Source: Pseudomonas sp. WJP1 (GTDB lineage Bacteria > Pseudomonadota > Gammaproteobacteria > Pseudomonadales > Pseudomonadaceae). From it: DNA of 64,000 nucleotides. The DNA is taken from assembly GCF_028471945.1 (NCBI RefSeq), contig NZ_CP110128.1, positions 3,584,501 through 3,648,500 of the forward strand. Direction: 5' to 3'. A program made the translations under genes and the position numbers. This document shows positions 53,722 to 62,906 of the stretch, piece after piece (the stretch's first letter is position 1; every line of letters starts with the position of its first letter). The notes under the pieces are model-generated. The model worked only from the letters and a program-made list of their open reading frames with translations, was not told the DNA's origin and searched no databases.

Positions 53722-54177
53722 TCAGGCGAATACCCGAAGGATGGTCTCGGCCACGCAGGCCGGTTTGGTAGCGCCCTCGATCTCAACGGTCATCTCGTAG
53801 GTTACCTGCGCACCGTTGCCCTCCAGCGGCTCGAAGGACAGCACCTTGAAATGCCCGCGCAAGCGACTGTCCACGGGTACAGGCTGGACAAAGCGCACCT
53901 TGTTCATGCCGTAGTTGACGCCCATCTTCACATTGCGCAGCTCAAAGGCGTTGGTCATGAAGGTCGGCAGTAGGCTCAGCGTCAGGAAACCATGGGCGAT
54001 CGTCCTGCCGAATGGCCCGTGGGCGGCGCGTTCGGGGTCGGTGTGAATCCATTGGTGATCGCCGGTCGCTTCGGCAAAGGTATTGATGCGCTGCTGGTCG
54101 ATGGCCACCCAGTCGCTGGTGCCCACGACTTCGCCGACGAGGCCTTGCAGTTCGGCCAGGGTTTCGTAGCTTTTCAT
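53722..54177 (-). CDS. MaoC-type enoyl-CoA hydratase
   Basis: A 151-residue hot-dog-fold hydratase. The catalytic D(X)4H motif is ATGDHQWIH with D40 and H45, followed by the family segment FGRTIAHGFLTLSLLP. It adds water to a 2-enoyl-CoA to give the (R)-3-hydroxyacyl-CoA. The gene is last in a minus-strand unit with two acyl-CoA dehydrogenases and an SCP-x-type thiolase, the same set used in steroid side-chain and other branched-acid beta-oxidation. Confidence 0.88.
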   Translation of the reverse strand: MKSYETLAELQGLVGEVVGTSDWVAIDQQRINTFAEATGDHQWIHTDPERAAHGPFGRTIAHGFLTLSLLPTFMTNAFELRNVKMGVNYGMNKVRFVQPVPVDSRLRGHFKVLSFEPLEGNGAQVTYEMTVEIEGATKPACVAETILRVFA

Positions 54178-54213
54178 TGTTGTTGTGCTCTCGATAGTCT
54201 GTTCAATAACGGT

Positions 54214-55353
54214 TCAGACGCGCAGTTGCGCCTGTAGCGCCGCCGCGCAAGCGGCTTCGTGGCTGTCGCTGCTGCCCAGGAGCAAGTCGGCGACGATGGC
54301 CCGTTTGTAGTAGTGCCCGACCAGGTACTCTTCGGTCATGCCGATACCGCCGTGCAACTGGATGCCCTGGCCGCAGACGGACTTTGCCGCACGGCAGATC
54401 AACATCTTGCTGCCCGAGACCGTTTTGTCGCGGCTGGCCTCGTCTTCGTTGGCCATGGAGGCCAGGGCTGCGTGCAGGCTCGACCGCGCCAGCTCCAGTT
54501 CCGCCGCCATATCCGCCATGCGGTGTTGCAATGCCTGGAAGGTGCCGATGGGCACGTCGAACTGTTGGCGCACCTTGAGATAATCGGCGGTGACTTCGAT
54601 GGTTTTTTCCATCCCACCGATCAACTCTGCGCACAACGCGACGATGCCGTGGGCCAGACCCTGGCGTAACCCGACCAGACCTTGCCCTGCCTCGCCCAGC
54701 AAGGCTTCGGCGCCGACCTCGACCCCGTCGAAGTGCAGCTCCTGGACCCAGGTGCCGTCATGCAAGGGCAGCGTCTGGCATTTCAGGCCCGGGCGATCCG
54801 CGTCCACCAACAGCAGGCTGATGCCCGGTGATTGTGGTATCTGCGCCGAGACAATGAATGCCTTGGCACCCACGGCGCCCAGCACCAGCGTCTTGCGACC
54901 GGTCAGGCGAAAACCGTGATCCCGGCGCTCGGCCTGCAGGGTGACGGGCAACGGCATGCCCCGCGACCCTGCCTCGCTGTAGGCCAGCGCGATGCGGTAC
55001 GTGCCGTCGGCCAGTTGCGGCAACAGCCGCGTTTTTTGCGCCTCGGTGCCTGTCGCCAGCAGTGTCTGGGCCGCCAGCACACCACAGGCCATGAAGGGTT
55101 CCAGCACCAGCCCGCGCCCCAATTGCTGGGCAATGATCACGGTGTCGAGCAGCGAGCCGCCCAGCCCGCCGTATTCTTCCGGCAACGCCGCCATCAGCCA
55201 GCCGTTGGCGGCAAAGAGTCCCCAGTTGTCTGCACTACCATTCTTGCCTGCATTGAGCAGGGCGGTACGCGCCTCGAAACTGTAGGCCTTGTCTACATAA
55301 CGTCGCAGGCTGTCCTGCAACAGTTGTTGTTCCGAAGTGAATTCGAAATCCAT
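54214..55353 (-). CDS. Acyl-CoA dehydrogenase, subunit A of a likely pair
   Basis: A 379-residue flavoprotein with the acyl-CoA dehydrogenase fold (MDFEFTSEQQLLQDSLRRYV at the start, HGGIGMTEEYLVGHYYKR near the end). At the position where short- and medium-chain enzymes carry the catalytic glutamate (YEGT) it has L359 in LLLGSSDS. This resembles the partner subunits of heteromeric alpha2beta2 acyl-CoA dehydrogenases. The gene is 15 bp after the second dehydrogenase gene on the same strand, 36 bp before the MaoC gene. It probably forms a complex with its neighbour. Confidence 0.88.
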   Translation of the reverse strand: MDFEFTSEQQLLQDSLRRYVDKAYSFEARTALLNAGKNGSADNWGLFAANGWLMAALPEEYGGLGGSLLDTVIIAQQLGRGLVLEPFMACGVLAAQTLLATGTEAQKTRLLPQLADGTYRIALAYSEAGSRGMPLPVTLQAERRDHGFRLTGRKTLVLGAVGAKAFIVSAQIPQSPGISLLLVDADRPGLKCQTLPLHDGTWVQELHFDGVEVGAEALLGEAGQGLVGLRQGLAHGIVALCAELIGGMEKTIEVTADYLKVRQQFDVPIGTFQALQHRMADMAAELELARSSLHAALASMANEDEASRDKTVSGSKMLICRAAKSVCGQGIQLHGGIGMTEEYLVGHYYKRAIVADLLLGSSDSHEAACAAALQAQLRV

Positions 55354-55368
55354 GGCGGTTTCCTGATA

Positions 55369-56565
55369 TCAGAGTTGGAACAGCATCCTGGCGATAATGC
55401 CGCGCTGCACTTCGCTGGTGCCGCCGTAGATGGTCGCCGCGCGGCGCAGGAACATGTCGTTGCTGATGCCCCTGGCCAGCGCTTGCTGCGGGAACGGTTG
55501 TTCGGGATCGGCTTCATGGGGATGCGTATAGGCAATCGCGCCGTAGTCGCCCAGCGCTTCGATCTGCGCTTCGGTGATGCGTTGCTGCAATTCGGTGGCG
55601 CGGATCTTGAGTATCGAACCCAGGGTGTGCGACGCCGGATCGTGCTGCTGTTCCAGCCGCGCGACCCGCTGCACCAACATCTCCATGGCCTGCAGTTCGG
55701 CATCCAGCCGCGCCAGCTTCAGGGCGAACTCGGGGCGCTCGTAGAGCGGTTGGTCGCCCACGTGCAGCGTGGAACCGATCTGCCGCAGTTCGCGCATGTA
55801 GCGCTTGAGTTCGGGCAAGTCGGCAACGGTGGCGTGTTCGTTGTTGAGCAAGAACTTGGTGATGGTCCAGCCCTGCCCCTCTGCGCCGATCAGGTTGCCG
55901 ACCGGCACCCGTACATTGTCGAAGAAGGTCTCATTGAGGTGATGGGCATCGTCGATGCTGCGGATCGGACGCACGGTGATGCCCGGGGTCTTCATGTCCA
56001 CCAGCAGAAAGCTGATGCCGGCCTGCTTTTTAACGTCGGCGTTGGTGCGTACCAACAAAAAAATCCAGTCCGCGTGATGGGCATAGCTGGTCCAGGTTTT
56101 CTGGCCGTTGATCACATAGCAATCGCCATCACGCTCGGCGCGGGTGCGTAACGACGCCAGGTCGGAACCGGCGCCCGGTTCCGAAAAACCCTGGCACCAC
56201 AGACGCTCGCCATTGAGGACGGGCGGCAGGTGCTCGGCCTTCTGCTCTGGCGTGGCAAAGGTATTGAGCACCGGGCCAAGCATCTTGTGCACGAAGCCAT
56301 CCAGGGTTGGCGTGCCCGCCGCGCTGCACTCGTCATCGAACACCAGGATCTGTGGCACCGACCAACCGGTGCCGCCGTGCTCCCTGGGCCAGTACGGCGC
56401 GCCCCAGCCACGCGCCGTGAGGAGTTTCTGCCAGCGCATGATCTGCTCCCGGGGCGATCGGGCGCAGCGCTGTTGCCCCTTGAGCTGTGCCGGAACCTGG
56501 TCCTGAAGGAACCGGCGAACTTCTTCGCGGAACGCTTCGAGGCTGGCATCAGGTTGAAAGTCCAT
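55369..56565 (-). CDS. Acyl-CoA dehydrogenase, subunit B of a likely pair
   Basis: A 398-residue acyl-CoA dehydrogenase. FAD- and substrate-binding landmarks are present: WCQGFSEPGAGSDLASL and VINGQKTWTSYAHHADW. The C-terminal segment is IYGGTSEVQRGIIA; the glutamate of YEGT is G381, as in enzymes that use a glutamate from another helix. ATG at 56565 has GGGGAAA upstream; the longer frame overlaps the thiolase. It lies between the thiolase (13 bp) and the second dehydrogenase (15 bp), a tight unit pointing to a heteromeric enzyme for bulky or branched acyl-CoA. Confidence 0.88.
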   Translation of the reverse strand: MDFQPDASLEAFREEVRRFLQDQVPAQLKGQQRCARSPREQIMRWQKLLTARGWGAPYWPREHGGTGWSVPQILVFDDECSAAGTPTLDGFVHKMLGPVLNTFATPEQKAEHLPPVLNGERLWCQGFSEPGAGSDLASLRTRAERDGDCYVINGQKTWTSYAHHADWIFLLVRTNADVKKQAGISFLLVDMKTPGITVRPIRSIDDAHHLNETFFDNVRVPVGNLIGAEGQGWTITKFLLNNEHATVADLPELKRYMRELRQIGSTLHVGDQPLYERPEFALKLARLDAELQAMEMLVQRVARLEQQHDPASHTLGSILKIRATELQQRITEAQIEALGDYGAIAYTHPHEADPEQPFPQQALARGISNDMFLRRAATIYGGTSEVQRGIIARMLFQL

Positions 56566-56578
56566 GGTGTTTCCCCTG

Positions 56579-57766
56579 TCAGTCTTTGCGGTACAGGGTG
56601 ACGACGCAGGCGCCACCGATGCCGACGTTGTGTTGCAAGGCGATGCGCGCACCCTCGACCTGGCGCTGCTCGGCGCGGCCGCGCAGTTGCTGGACCAGCT
56701 CGGTGCATTGCGCCAGGCCGGTTGCGCCAATCGGGTGGCCCTTGGAAAGCAGGCCGCCAGACGGGTTGACCACGTATTGCCCGCCGTAGGTGTTGTCGCC
56801 ATCGTCGACAAACTTCTGCGCCCCACCTTCCGGGCACAACCCCAGGGACTCATAGGTCAGCAGCTCGTTCTGGGCGAAGCAGTCATGCAGTTCGACGACG
56901 TGTACGTCTTCGGCACCGATACCGGCCATTTCATAGGCCTTTCGGCCCGCCGCGCGGGACATCGAGTAACCCGCCACGTCGCGCATGTCGCCGGATTTGA
57001 AAGTTTCCACGCCATCGGTGGTCAGCGCCTGGCCGGCAATCGACACGCTGCGATCCAGGCCATGTTTGCGCGCATAGGCCTCACTGCACAGGACCACTGC
57101 GGCGGCACCGCAGGTCGGCGGGCAGGCCATCAGACGGGTCATGACGCCAGGCCACACCACCTGGTCGGCCAGGACCTCTTCAGGGGTGACCACCTTGCGG
57201 AACACCGCCATCGGATTGTTGGCCGCATGCCGGCTGGCCTTGGCGCGAATCTTGGCGAAGGTTTCCAGGGGGGTGCCGAAACGCTGCATGTGTTCCACCC
57301 CGGCGCTACCGAAGATTCGCAGGGCCGCCGGAATTTGCGCGGCACCGGGAATCGCCTCGTCGCACTGATCGAGGAACAGCTCCAGAGGGCTCGGGCGATC
57401 CGGGAAGGCGCTGCCGATGGCGCCGGGGATCATCTGCTCGAAACCGAAGGCCAGGACGATATCCACCATGCCGCTGGCAATGGCCTGGTTGGCCAGGTAC
57501 AACGCCGATGAGCCGCTGGCGCAGTTGTTATTCACGTTCAACACCGGGATGCCGGTCATGCCGACGTTGTAGAGCACGCGCTGGCCACAGGTGGAGTCAC
57601 CGAACACATAGCTGGCATACGCCTGCTGGACCGATTCGTAACCGACACCGGCATCCGCCAGGGCCAGTCGCACGGCCTGCTCGCCCATGACCGCAAAGGT
57701 CTCGCTCTGCCCGGGTTTCACGAAAGGGATCATACCTACACCCGCGACGACGACTTTGTGCATCAT
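56579..57766 (-). CDS. Thiolase, SCP-x/lipid-transfer type
   Basis: A 395-residue thiolase of the sterol-carrier-protein-x branch. The acyl-accepting cysteine is C82 in NNNCASGSSAL, the histidines are in HDCFAQNEL and KGHPIGATG (H344), and a C-terminal cysteine C387 is in GIGGACVV. These enzymes cleave 3-ketoacyl-CoA with bulky or branched tails. GGAG lies six bases before the ATG at 57766. It leads a minus-strand unit with the two acyl-CoA dehydrogenases and MaoC. A related thiolase starts at 63723. Confidence 0.88.
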   Translation of the reverse strand: MMHKVVVAGVGMIPFVKPGQSETFAVMGEQAVRLALADAGVGYESVQQAYASYVFGDSTCGQRVLYNVGMTGIPVLNVNNNCASGSSALYLANQAIASGMVDIVLAFGFEQMIPGAIGSAFPDRPSPLELFLDQCDEAIPGAAQIPAALRIFGSAGVEHMQRFGTPLETFAKIRAKASRHAANNPMAVFRKVVTPEEVLADQVVWPGVMTRLMACPPTCGAAAVVLCSEAYARKHGLDRSVSIAGQALTTDGVETFKSGDMRDVAGYSMSRAAGRKAYEMAGIGAEDVHVVELHDCFAQNELLTYESLGLCPEGGAQKFVDDGDNTYGGQYVVNPSGGLLSKGHPIGATGLAQCTELVQQLRGRAEQRQVEGARIALQHNVGIGGACVVTLYRKD

Positions 57767-57894
57767 GTCTCACTCCTCAACATTGGAATCCTGCCAGTTC
57801 CCGGGCGTCCTTCGGTGGATCGTGCCGGACGGCAGGCTTTGAGTCACAAGGATAAGCAGCCCCGAAGTCCTGCCGCCCCTCCCCATTTGGGGGT

Positions 57895-58701
57895 TCATGG
57901 CTGTGGCAGCTTCGCGCCCGTGTAGGGCAGGCCTTCCTTGCCGAGGAAGCGTCGCACCGCTTCGGCGTGGTAACGACTGGCCCCGCACAGCGATTGCGCG
58001 CAGGCTTCAAACTGGGTCATCGCCTGGCGATCGGTCTCGAACGAGCGATTGAGTAATGTCTTGGCCAATCCTAACGCATCGGGCGGTGCGTCATCGAACT
58101 GGCGGGCGAACTGCAGGGCGCTGTCCAGCAGTTGTTCCTCAGGGACGACGACCTGCGCCAGGCCGAGCGCCAATGCCTGCTGCGCATCGATTGCACGGGC
58201 GCAAAAGATCAGCTCCTTGGCCTTGGCCAGCCCGACCAGGCGCGGCAGTACATAAAGCATCGACAGGTCCGGCACCAGCCCCAGGCTCAGGAAGGTCGGC
58301 AACAACCGTACCCGTGGCGTCACGAACATGAAGTCCGCGGCCAGGGCCAGGGAAAAACCGGCGCCCACCGCCGCGCCATCGACCGCGGCGATCACCGGCT
58401 TCTGCAGGTCGACCAGGCTGGCGAACCACTCGTGAAAGCCCAACACTAGGTTGCGTCCGGCGAATGTGCCATCTTCGCCCTCCTCCAGGCTGCCCAGGTC
58501 GAAACCGGAGCAGAAGGCCCCGCCGGCGCCGGTCAGTACGATCGAGCGCACCGTGCGATCGTCTCGCGCCGCGATCAGCGCGGCCGGCAAGGCTTGGTTG
58601 ATGGCCGCCTCGAACGCATTTCTTTTCTGTGGCCGGTTCAAGGTGATCAGCGCGGTCTTGCCGATCTTTTCATAAAGCACTGCACTGTCAGTCACATCCA
58701 T
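57895..58701 (-). CDS. Enoyl-CoA hydratase/isomerase-family protein (crotonase fold), atypical
   Basis: A 268-residue crotonase-fold protein. The oxyanion-hole segments GGAFCSGFDLGSL and DGAAVGAGFSLALAAD are intact. The two glutamates used by true enoyl-CoA hydratases are not present: GAGFSLA replaces GGGCEL and LPTFLSLG replaces QPEILLG. An aspartate in GLVPDLSM suggests an isomerase or other crotonase chemistry. ATG at 58701 overlaps a very close AGGAGG; a GTG two codons on has better spacing. It is 129 bp before the thiolase unit on the same strand. Confidence 0.82.
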   Translation of the reverse strand: MDVTDSAVLYEKIGKTALITLNRPQKRNAFEAAINQALPAALIAARDDRTVRSIVLTGAGGAFCSGFDLGSLEEGEDGTFAGRNLVLGFHEWFASLVDLQKPVIAAVDGAAVGAGFSLALAADFMFVTPRVRLLPTFLSLGLVPDLSMLYVLPRLVGLAKAKELIFCARAIDAQQALALGLAQVVVPEEQLLDSALQFARQFDDAPPDALGLAKTLLNRSFETDRQAMTQFEACAQSLCGASRYHAEAVRRFLGKEGLPYTGAKLPQP

Positions 58702-58770
58702 TTCCTCCTGATGCGGCATCGGCCGGCGATACCCGGCCGCGCCCAAGGTTCAGATTGCACTGCGGGTCCA

Positions 58771-59916
58771 TTACAGGTTGCGGGCAATGATCACCTTCTG
58801 GATGTGGCTGGTGCCCTCGTAGATCTTGGTCACCCGCACATCACGGCAGTAACGTTCCACCGGGAAGTCGCTCAGGTAGCCATAGCCGCCATGGATCTGC
58901 AGCGCTTCGGAGCAGACCTTTTCCGCCATTTCGCTGGCGAACAATTTGGCGATGGACGCCTCCTTGGCGCAAGGCACCCCGGCGTAATGCAGGCGCGCGG
59001 CGTGCAACATGTAATGCTGGGCCACCTCGAACTGGGTGGCCATGTCGGCCAGGTCGAACGCCACGCCTTGCAACTTGATGATCGGTGCACCGTAGGCCTC
59101 ACGCTCGTGCGCGTACTTCACCGCGGCTTCCAGTGCGGCGCGGGCGGCGCCCACGGCCACGGCGGCGATACCGATGCGGCCTTCGGACAGGGTGGCCATC
59201 AGGCGTTTGTAGGCACTGCCCTCCTCGGCCAGCAGGTTTTGCGCCGGTACCCGGCAGTTATCCAGCTGGATTGCCGCTACATGGGCCGAACGCTGCCCCA
59301 TCTTGCTTTCAACGCGCGCCACGATGTAGCCCGGCTCCCGTGGATCGATGATGAACATGCTCGGGCCTTTGCGGCCTTCGGGTGTCTCGGTGGTGGCGGC
59401 AATCGCGAAGGCGATCCCGGCTTCGTTGCCGTTGGAGATGAACTGCTTGCTGCCGTTAAGCACGTAATGGTCGCCCTCGCGGCGCGCCGTGGTGCGAAAG
59501 GCCGCGGTATCGGAACCTGCCTGGGGCTCGGTCAGCAGACCGGCGGCAATCAGCTCGCCGCTGATCATGCCCGCCAGGTACTTGTCCTTTTGCGCCTCGG
59601 TGCCGAAGCGATGAAGCATGTCGGCCATGCCGTTGTGCACATGCAGGATGGTGGCGAAACCGGCATCCGCTGCCGCGAATTCCTCAATGCACAGGCAGTA
59701 TTCCGGGAACGACATGCCCGAACCACCGAAGGCTTCCGGAATGTGCATGCCGAGAAAGCCGAGTTCGGCCACCGCCTTGAGTTCCGCGTGCGGCCAAGCG
59801 CCGGTGCGGTCGCGCTCGGCGGCCGTGGCGCCGACGACTTCTTGCGCCACCTTGCGGGCGGCATCGCGAATCATGATTTCCTGCTCGCTCAGGAATGCTG
59901 CAGATGTATCGCTCAT
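58771..59916 (-). CDS. Acyl-CoA dehydrogenase, classical type
   Basis: A 381-residue acyl-CoA dehydrogenase with the full classical set: LLTEPQAGSDTAA and LNGSKQFISNG for FAD and substrate, QIHGGYGYLSDFPVERYCRD, and the catalytic glutamate E367 in IYEGTSHIQ. It should be a homotetramer oxidising a short- or medium-chain acyl-CoA to the 2-enoyl-CoA. ATG at 59916 was chosen; the longer frame adds a basic stretch without homology. It lies between the LuxR-type regulator (114 bp) and the crotonase (69 bp), on the same strand. Confidence 0.9.
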   Translation of the reverse strand: MSDTSAAFLSEQEIMIRDAARKVAQEVVGATAAERDRTGAWPHAELKAVAELGFLGMHIPEAFGGSGMSFPEYCLCIEEFAAADAGFATILHVHNGMADMLHRFGTEAQKDKYLAGMISGELIAAGLLTEPQAGSDTAAFRTTARREGDHYVLNGSKQFISNGNEAGIAFAIAATTETPEGRKGPSMFIIDPREPGYIVARVESKMGQRSAHVAAIQLDNCRVPAQNLLAEEGSAYKRLMATLSEGRIGIAAVAVGAARAALEAAVKYAHEREAYGAPIIKLQGVAFDLADMATQFEVAQHYMLHAARLHYAGVPCAKEASIAKLFASEMAEKVCSEALQIHGGYGYLSDFPVERYCRDVRVTKIYEGTSHIQKVIIARNL

Positions 59917-60030
59917 GGTCTTCCTCTTGATCCGGGTCGAAAAATCGATGCTGACCTGAGCATGCGGGCTGGCCGCGCACGTACGCGCCTCCCGTCTCGG
60001 GAGGGGGCGCACGCCGCAGTCAACGTCCAG

Positions 60031-62742
60031 TCACTTGAGCACACCCTGCTGACGCGCCAGGGTAATTGCCGCATAACGGCTGGACACGCCCAATTTGGCG
60101 AGGATGTTCTTCACGTTCCACTTCACGGTGCCAAAGGTGATGTTGAGCGTCAGGGCGATTCGTTTGTTGGACATGGCCTGGGCAACCAACCCGAGGATCT
60201 CCAGTTCACGGGGGGTCAGGCTGGGCCGAGGCCCCTCGTTCGAATGCCTCGGTGCGCTCACCACGGGCGAGGGCTGCGCCTGGGTCGTTTCATGGTTCAG
60301 CAGTGCCTTCAGATAATCGCCAACCGAGCCTTCGCCAGCGATTTCATCCTGCCATTGAGCCAGCAATGCCAGCAGCGCCGGGCCTTCATCGAGCAGGGTC
60401 CGAACCAATCCCAACCGGGCACCGGCTTGCACCGCCTGTTGCAGGTGGGCCTGCGCCTGTTCCGGTTGATCGAGCATGGCGTGGGCCTGCGCGCCGAGCA
60501 GGCGTGCGCGGACCACCGACCGCCCGCGCGCCGCCTGCTCGGCGTAGGTAATGACGGCCTGCAGTGGCTCCAGCGCACTGAGCGGATCGCGCATCCCCAG
60601 TGCCAGCCGCGCTTTGGACAAGGCCGTCTGGCAACTGATGTCTTCACGCGGTTCAGCGTGCGGGCGTTGGGACGCCTCCAGTGCCACCAGTCGTGTCACC
60701 AGTTCACTGGCGCGACGATTTTCACCTTGCAGCACCAGCACGCGGACTTGCTCGGCCAGCATGAATGCCAACAGCCGGTCCAGGCCCAGCACATGAAAAT
60801 GCGCGCTTTGGGTTTCGAGAAAACTCAAGGCCGCCTGCGGTGACTCTCGTTGCAAGGTGATGCGCGCACGGCAGATCGAGGCCCGGCCCATCACATCGGG
60901 CATGGATGAGCGCAGGATACCGCTGCGGTTGGCCAACATTTGCAGCGCGTCGTCCAGTTGGTCCATTTCGTAATAGGCATCGCACATCGTCGCGGCGCAC
61001 AGGTTGGCCGATACCGAGCCGCGCCCATACGCTTGCTCGGCGCGTGCGGTGACGCTTGCACCGATATGCTGTGCCTGTTGCGCATTGCCTTCTTTGAGGC
61101 TGGTCAGCGCCCGGGTGTTTTCAAAGACCATGGCCATGTCGTTGTCGCAGTGGTTCAGATCGATGGGGTACTGCTCATGCAGCTTGCGAGCGTCGTCCGG
61201 GCGCCCCACCGACAGATAGGCCGTGGCCAGGGCCGACAGGCTGATGTAGCGCAAGGAGTGGTTTTCCAGCGGCGTCTGCAAGGTCGGCTCCAGCAGCCCG
61301 ATGACCCGCCGCGGCTCATCGAGTTGCAGGGCGATGGCGGCATCGGCCAGCACCAGCTTCGAAGAGATCTTTGGTACGCGCGACGCCTCGCTGCGGCGTA
61401 TCTGTTCCAGCCAGCGCTGGGCCTTTTCCGGCCGGGCGGTGAAGGCATACGTCAGGCAGCCGATGATGAACAGTTGCGGATGGGCGAATAGCGTGTCCTG
61501 GGGCAGGCGTTCGAGCAGATGCAGCATCGGACTGATATAGGCCATGCTCCAGGTCGTCGATGCGGCTAGCTCCATGGCCTCGACGGCGTCATCGCGGTCA
61601 CCGCCCAGGTTGGCGTGACGCACGGCCTCCACCAGATAATCATGCTCGGCAAACCATTGGCTGGCGAGCCGGTGCAGTGCCTGCACCGTCACCTCGCCGC
61701 GGGTCGCCAGGCGCTGGGTGAGAAACTCGCCGAACAGCGGGTGAAAGCGGTACCAGGGCGTGCTGTCATCGGATTCGATGCGATGGATCAGCAAATTTTC
61801 GTCTTCGGCGCGCTTGAGCATGTCCCGGGCGCGGGCGCTTCCCGTCACGAATTCGCTCAAGTCGGCGTTGAAGCGGCGCAGGATCGAGACTTTTTCCATG
61901 AATTCCAGCAACTCGGCGGGCAAACAGGCCACCACGTCTTCGGTGAGGTACGCCTGCAGATCCGCCGAGTTGCGCAGGATCGAGCGCAGCTGCGATCGCC
62001 GGGTCGGGCGCACCCGCAACATGGTGGCAATCGGTTGCAGGCTGGCGGGCCAGCCATTGGTCAGGTCATGGATCAACCGCTCTTCGTCGGCCGTCAGTGC
62101 CAGGGTGCTGAGGTTCTGCTTGAAGAAGTCCCGCGTCTCGTCCAGATCGAAAGGCAGTTCGACGGCATCGACCTCGGCTACATGCCCCTGCATGCGCAGC
62201 CGCCCCAGGCTCAGGGGCGGCGTGCTTCGCGAGGCGATGGTGACGTGCAGGTTGGCAGGGCAATGGTCGAGCAATTTCTGCATCAAGCGATGCGAGGTCG
62301 ATGAATCGACGTGATGAAAATCGTCGAGCAGCAGGTGCAGCTCCCTTTCGATATTTTGTGCGGCATGGGTGACCAGGGCGATCAAGGCATTGATTGACTG
62401 CTCGCTGCCGTCACTGTTGAGCCAATCCTGTTCGATGACGATGCCCAGGCGCTGCAAGGCTGCCAGCAGATAAGAAAGGAAGCTGGCGAACTCGCGATCG
62501 TCGAGGCTGAACGACACCCAGGCCACATCCAACCCGGCTTTCATCAATTCCAGTCGCCATTGGGCCAGCACAATCGTTTTGCCGAACCCCGCGCCCCCGG
62601 TAATCAGGGTGGCACTGCACGGCTGCGACTCGCGCAAGCGCGCCAGCAATTGCGCGCGCGGGATGTGCCGGGCGCTCAAGCGCGGCGGCGAGAACTTGGT
62701 GGCGACCAACAGATCGCCGGCGTTGATGACATTTGTCTGCAT
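60031..62742 (-). CDS. LuxR-family, MalT-type STAND transcriptional regulator
   Basis: A 903-residue regulator. The N-terminal NTPase has Walker A GGAGFGKT at 49-56, followed by a Walker B-like LHLLLDDFHHVD. A long helical TPR-like region occupies the middle. The C-terminal LuxR helix-turn-helix is LTPRELEILGLVAQAMSNKRIALTLNITFGTVKWNVKNIL. GGAG lies eight bases before the ATG at 62742. Such proteins bind an inducer, oligomerise with ATP and activate transcription. It sits in the acyl-CoA cluster, divergent from a crotonase-thiolase pair, and probably controls the whole set in response to the substrate or its CoA ester. Confidence 0.9.
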   Translation of the reverse strand: MQTNVINAGDLLVATKFSPPRLSARHIPRAQLLARLRESQPCSATLITGGAGFGKTIVLAQWRLELMKAGLDVAWVSFSLDDREFASFLSYLLAALQRLGIVIEQDWLNSDGSEQSINALIALVTHAAQNIERELHLLLDDFHHVDSSTSHRLMQKLLDHCPANLHVTIASRSTPPLSLGRLRMQGHVAEVDAVELPFDLDETRDFFKQNLSTLALTADEERLIHDLTNGWPASLQPIATMLRVRPTRRSQLRSILRNSADLQAYLTEDVVACLPAELLEFMEKVSILRRFNADLSEFVTGSARARDMLKRAEDENLLIHRIESDDSTPWYRFHPLFGEFLTQRLATRGEVTVQALHRLASQWFAEHDYLVEAVRHANLGGDRDDAVEAMELAASTTWSMAYISPMLHLLERLPQDTLFAHPQLFIIGCLTYAFTARPEKAQRWLEQIRRSEASRVPKISSKLVLADAAIALQLDEPRRVIGLLEPTLQTPLENHSLRYISLSALATAYLSVGRPDDARKLHEQYPIDLNHCDNDMAMVFENTRALTSLKEGNAQQAQHIGASVTARAEQAYGRGSVSANLCAATMCDAYYEMDQLDDALQMLANRSGILRSSMPDVMGRASICRARITLQRESPQAALSFLETQSAHFHVLGLDRLLAFMLAEQVRVLVLQGENRRASELVTRLVALEASQRPHAEPREDISCQTALSKARLALGMRDPLSALEPLQAVITYAEQAARGRSVVRARLLGAQAHAMLDQPEQAQAHLQQAVQAGARLGLVRTLLDEGPALLALLAQWQDEIAGEGSVGDYLKALLNHETTQAQPSPVVSAPRHSNEGPRPSLTPRELEILGLVAQAMSNKRIALTLNITFGTVKWNVKNILAKLGVSSRYAAITLARQQGVLK

Positions 62743-62906
62743 GATTGGATCTCCGCCCTTGGCGTGTTGCCTGGATGTGTGGCGCATCCTGCAACAGACG
62801 AGGTGGCGCTCGCCCCGTCCGCAAGGGGGGGGGAGACAGTCCGGGGGTGTCGCGTAATTTCCAATCCAGACAGAAACGTCAATTGCATGTTGATCGAGGA
62901 TTGGAG

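Noticed and set aside
58594..60843. A 749-codon plus-strand open frame
   Set aside because: It runs antisense through an acyl-CoA dehydrogenase and the end of the LuxR-type gene, both with clear catalytic motifs. Its translation has no family pattern and is rich in His/Gln/Arg, typical of antisense GC-rich DNA.
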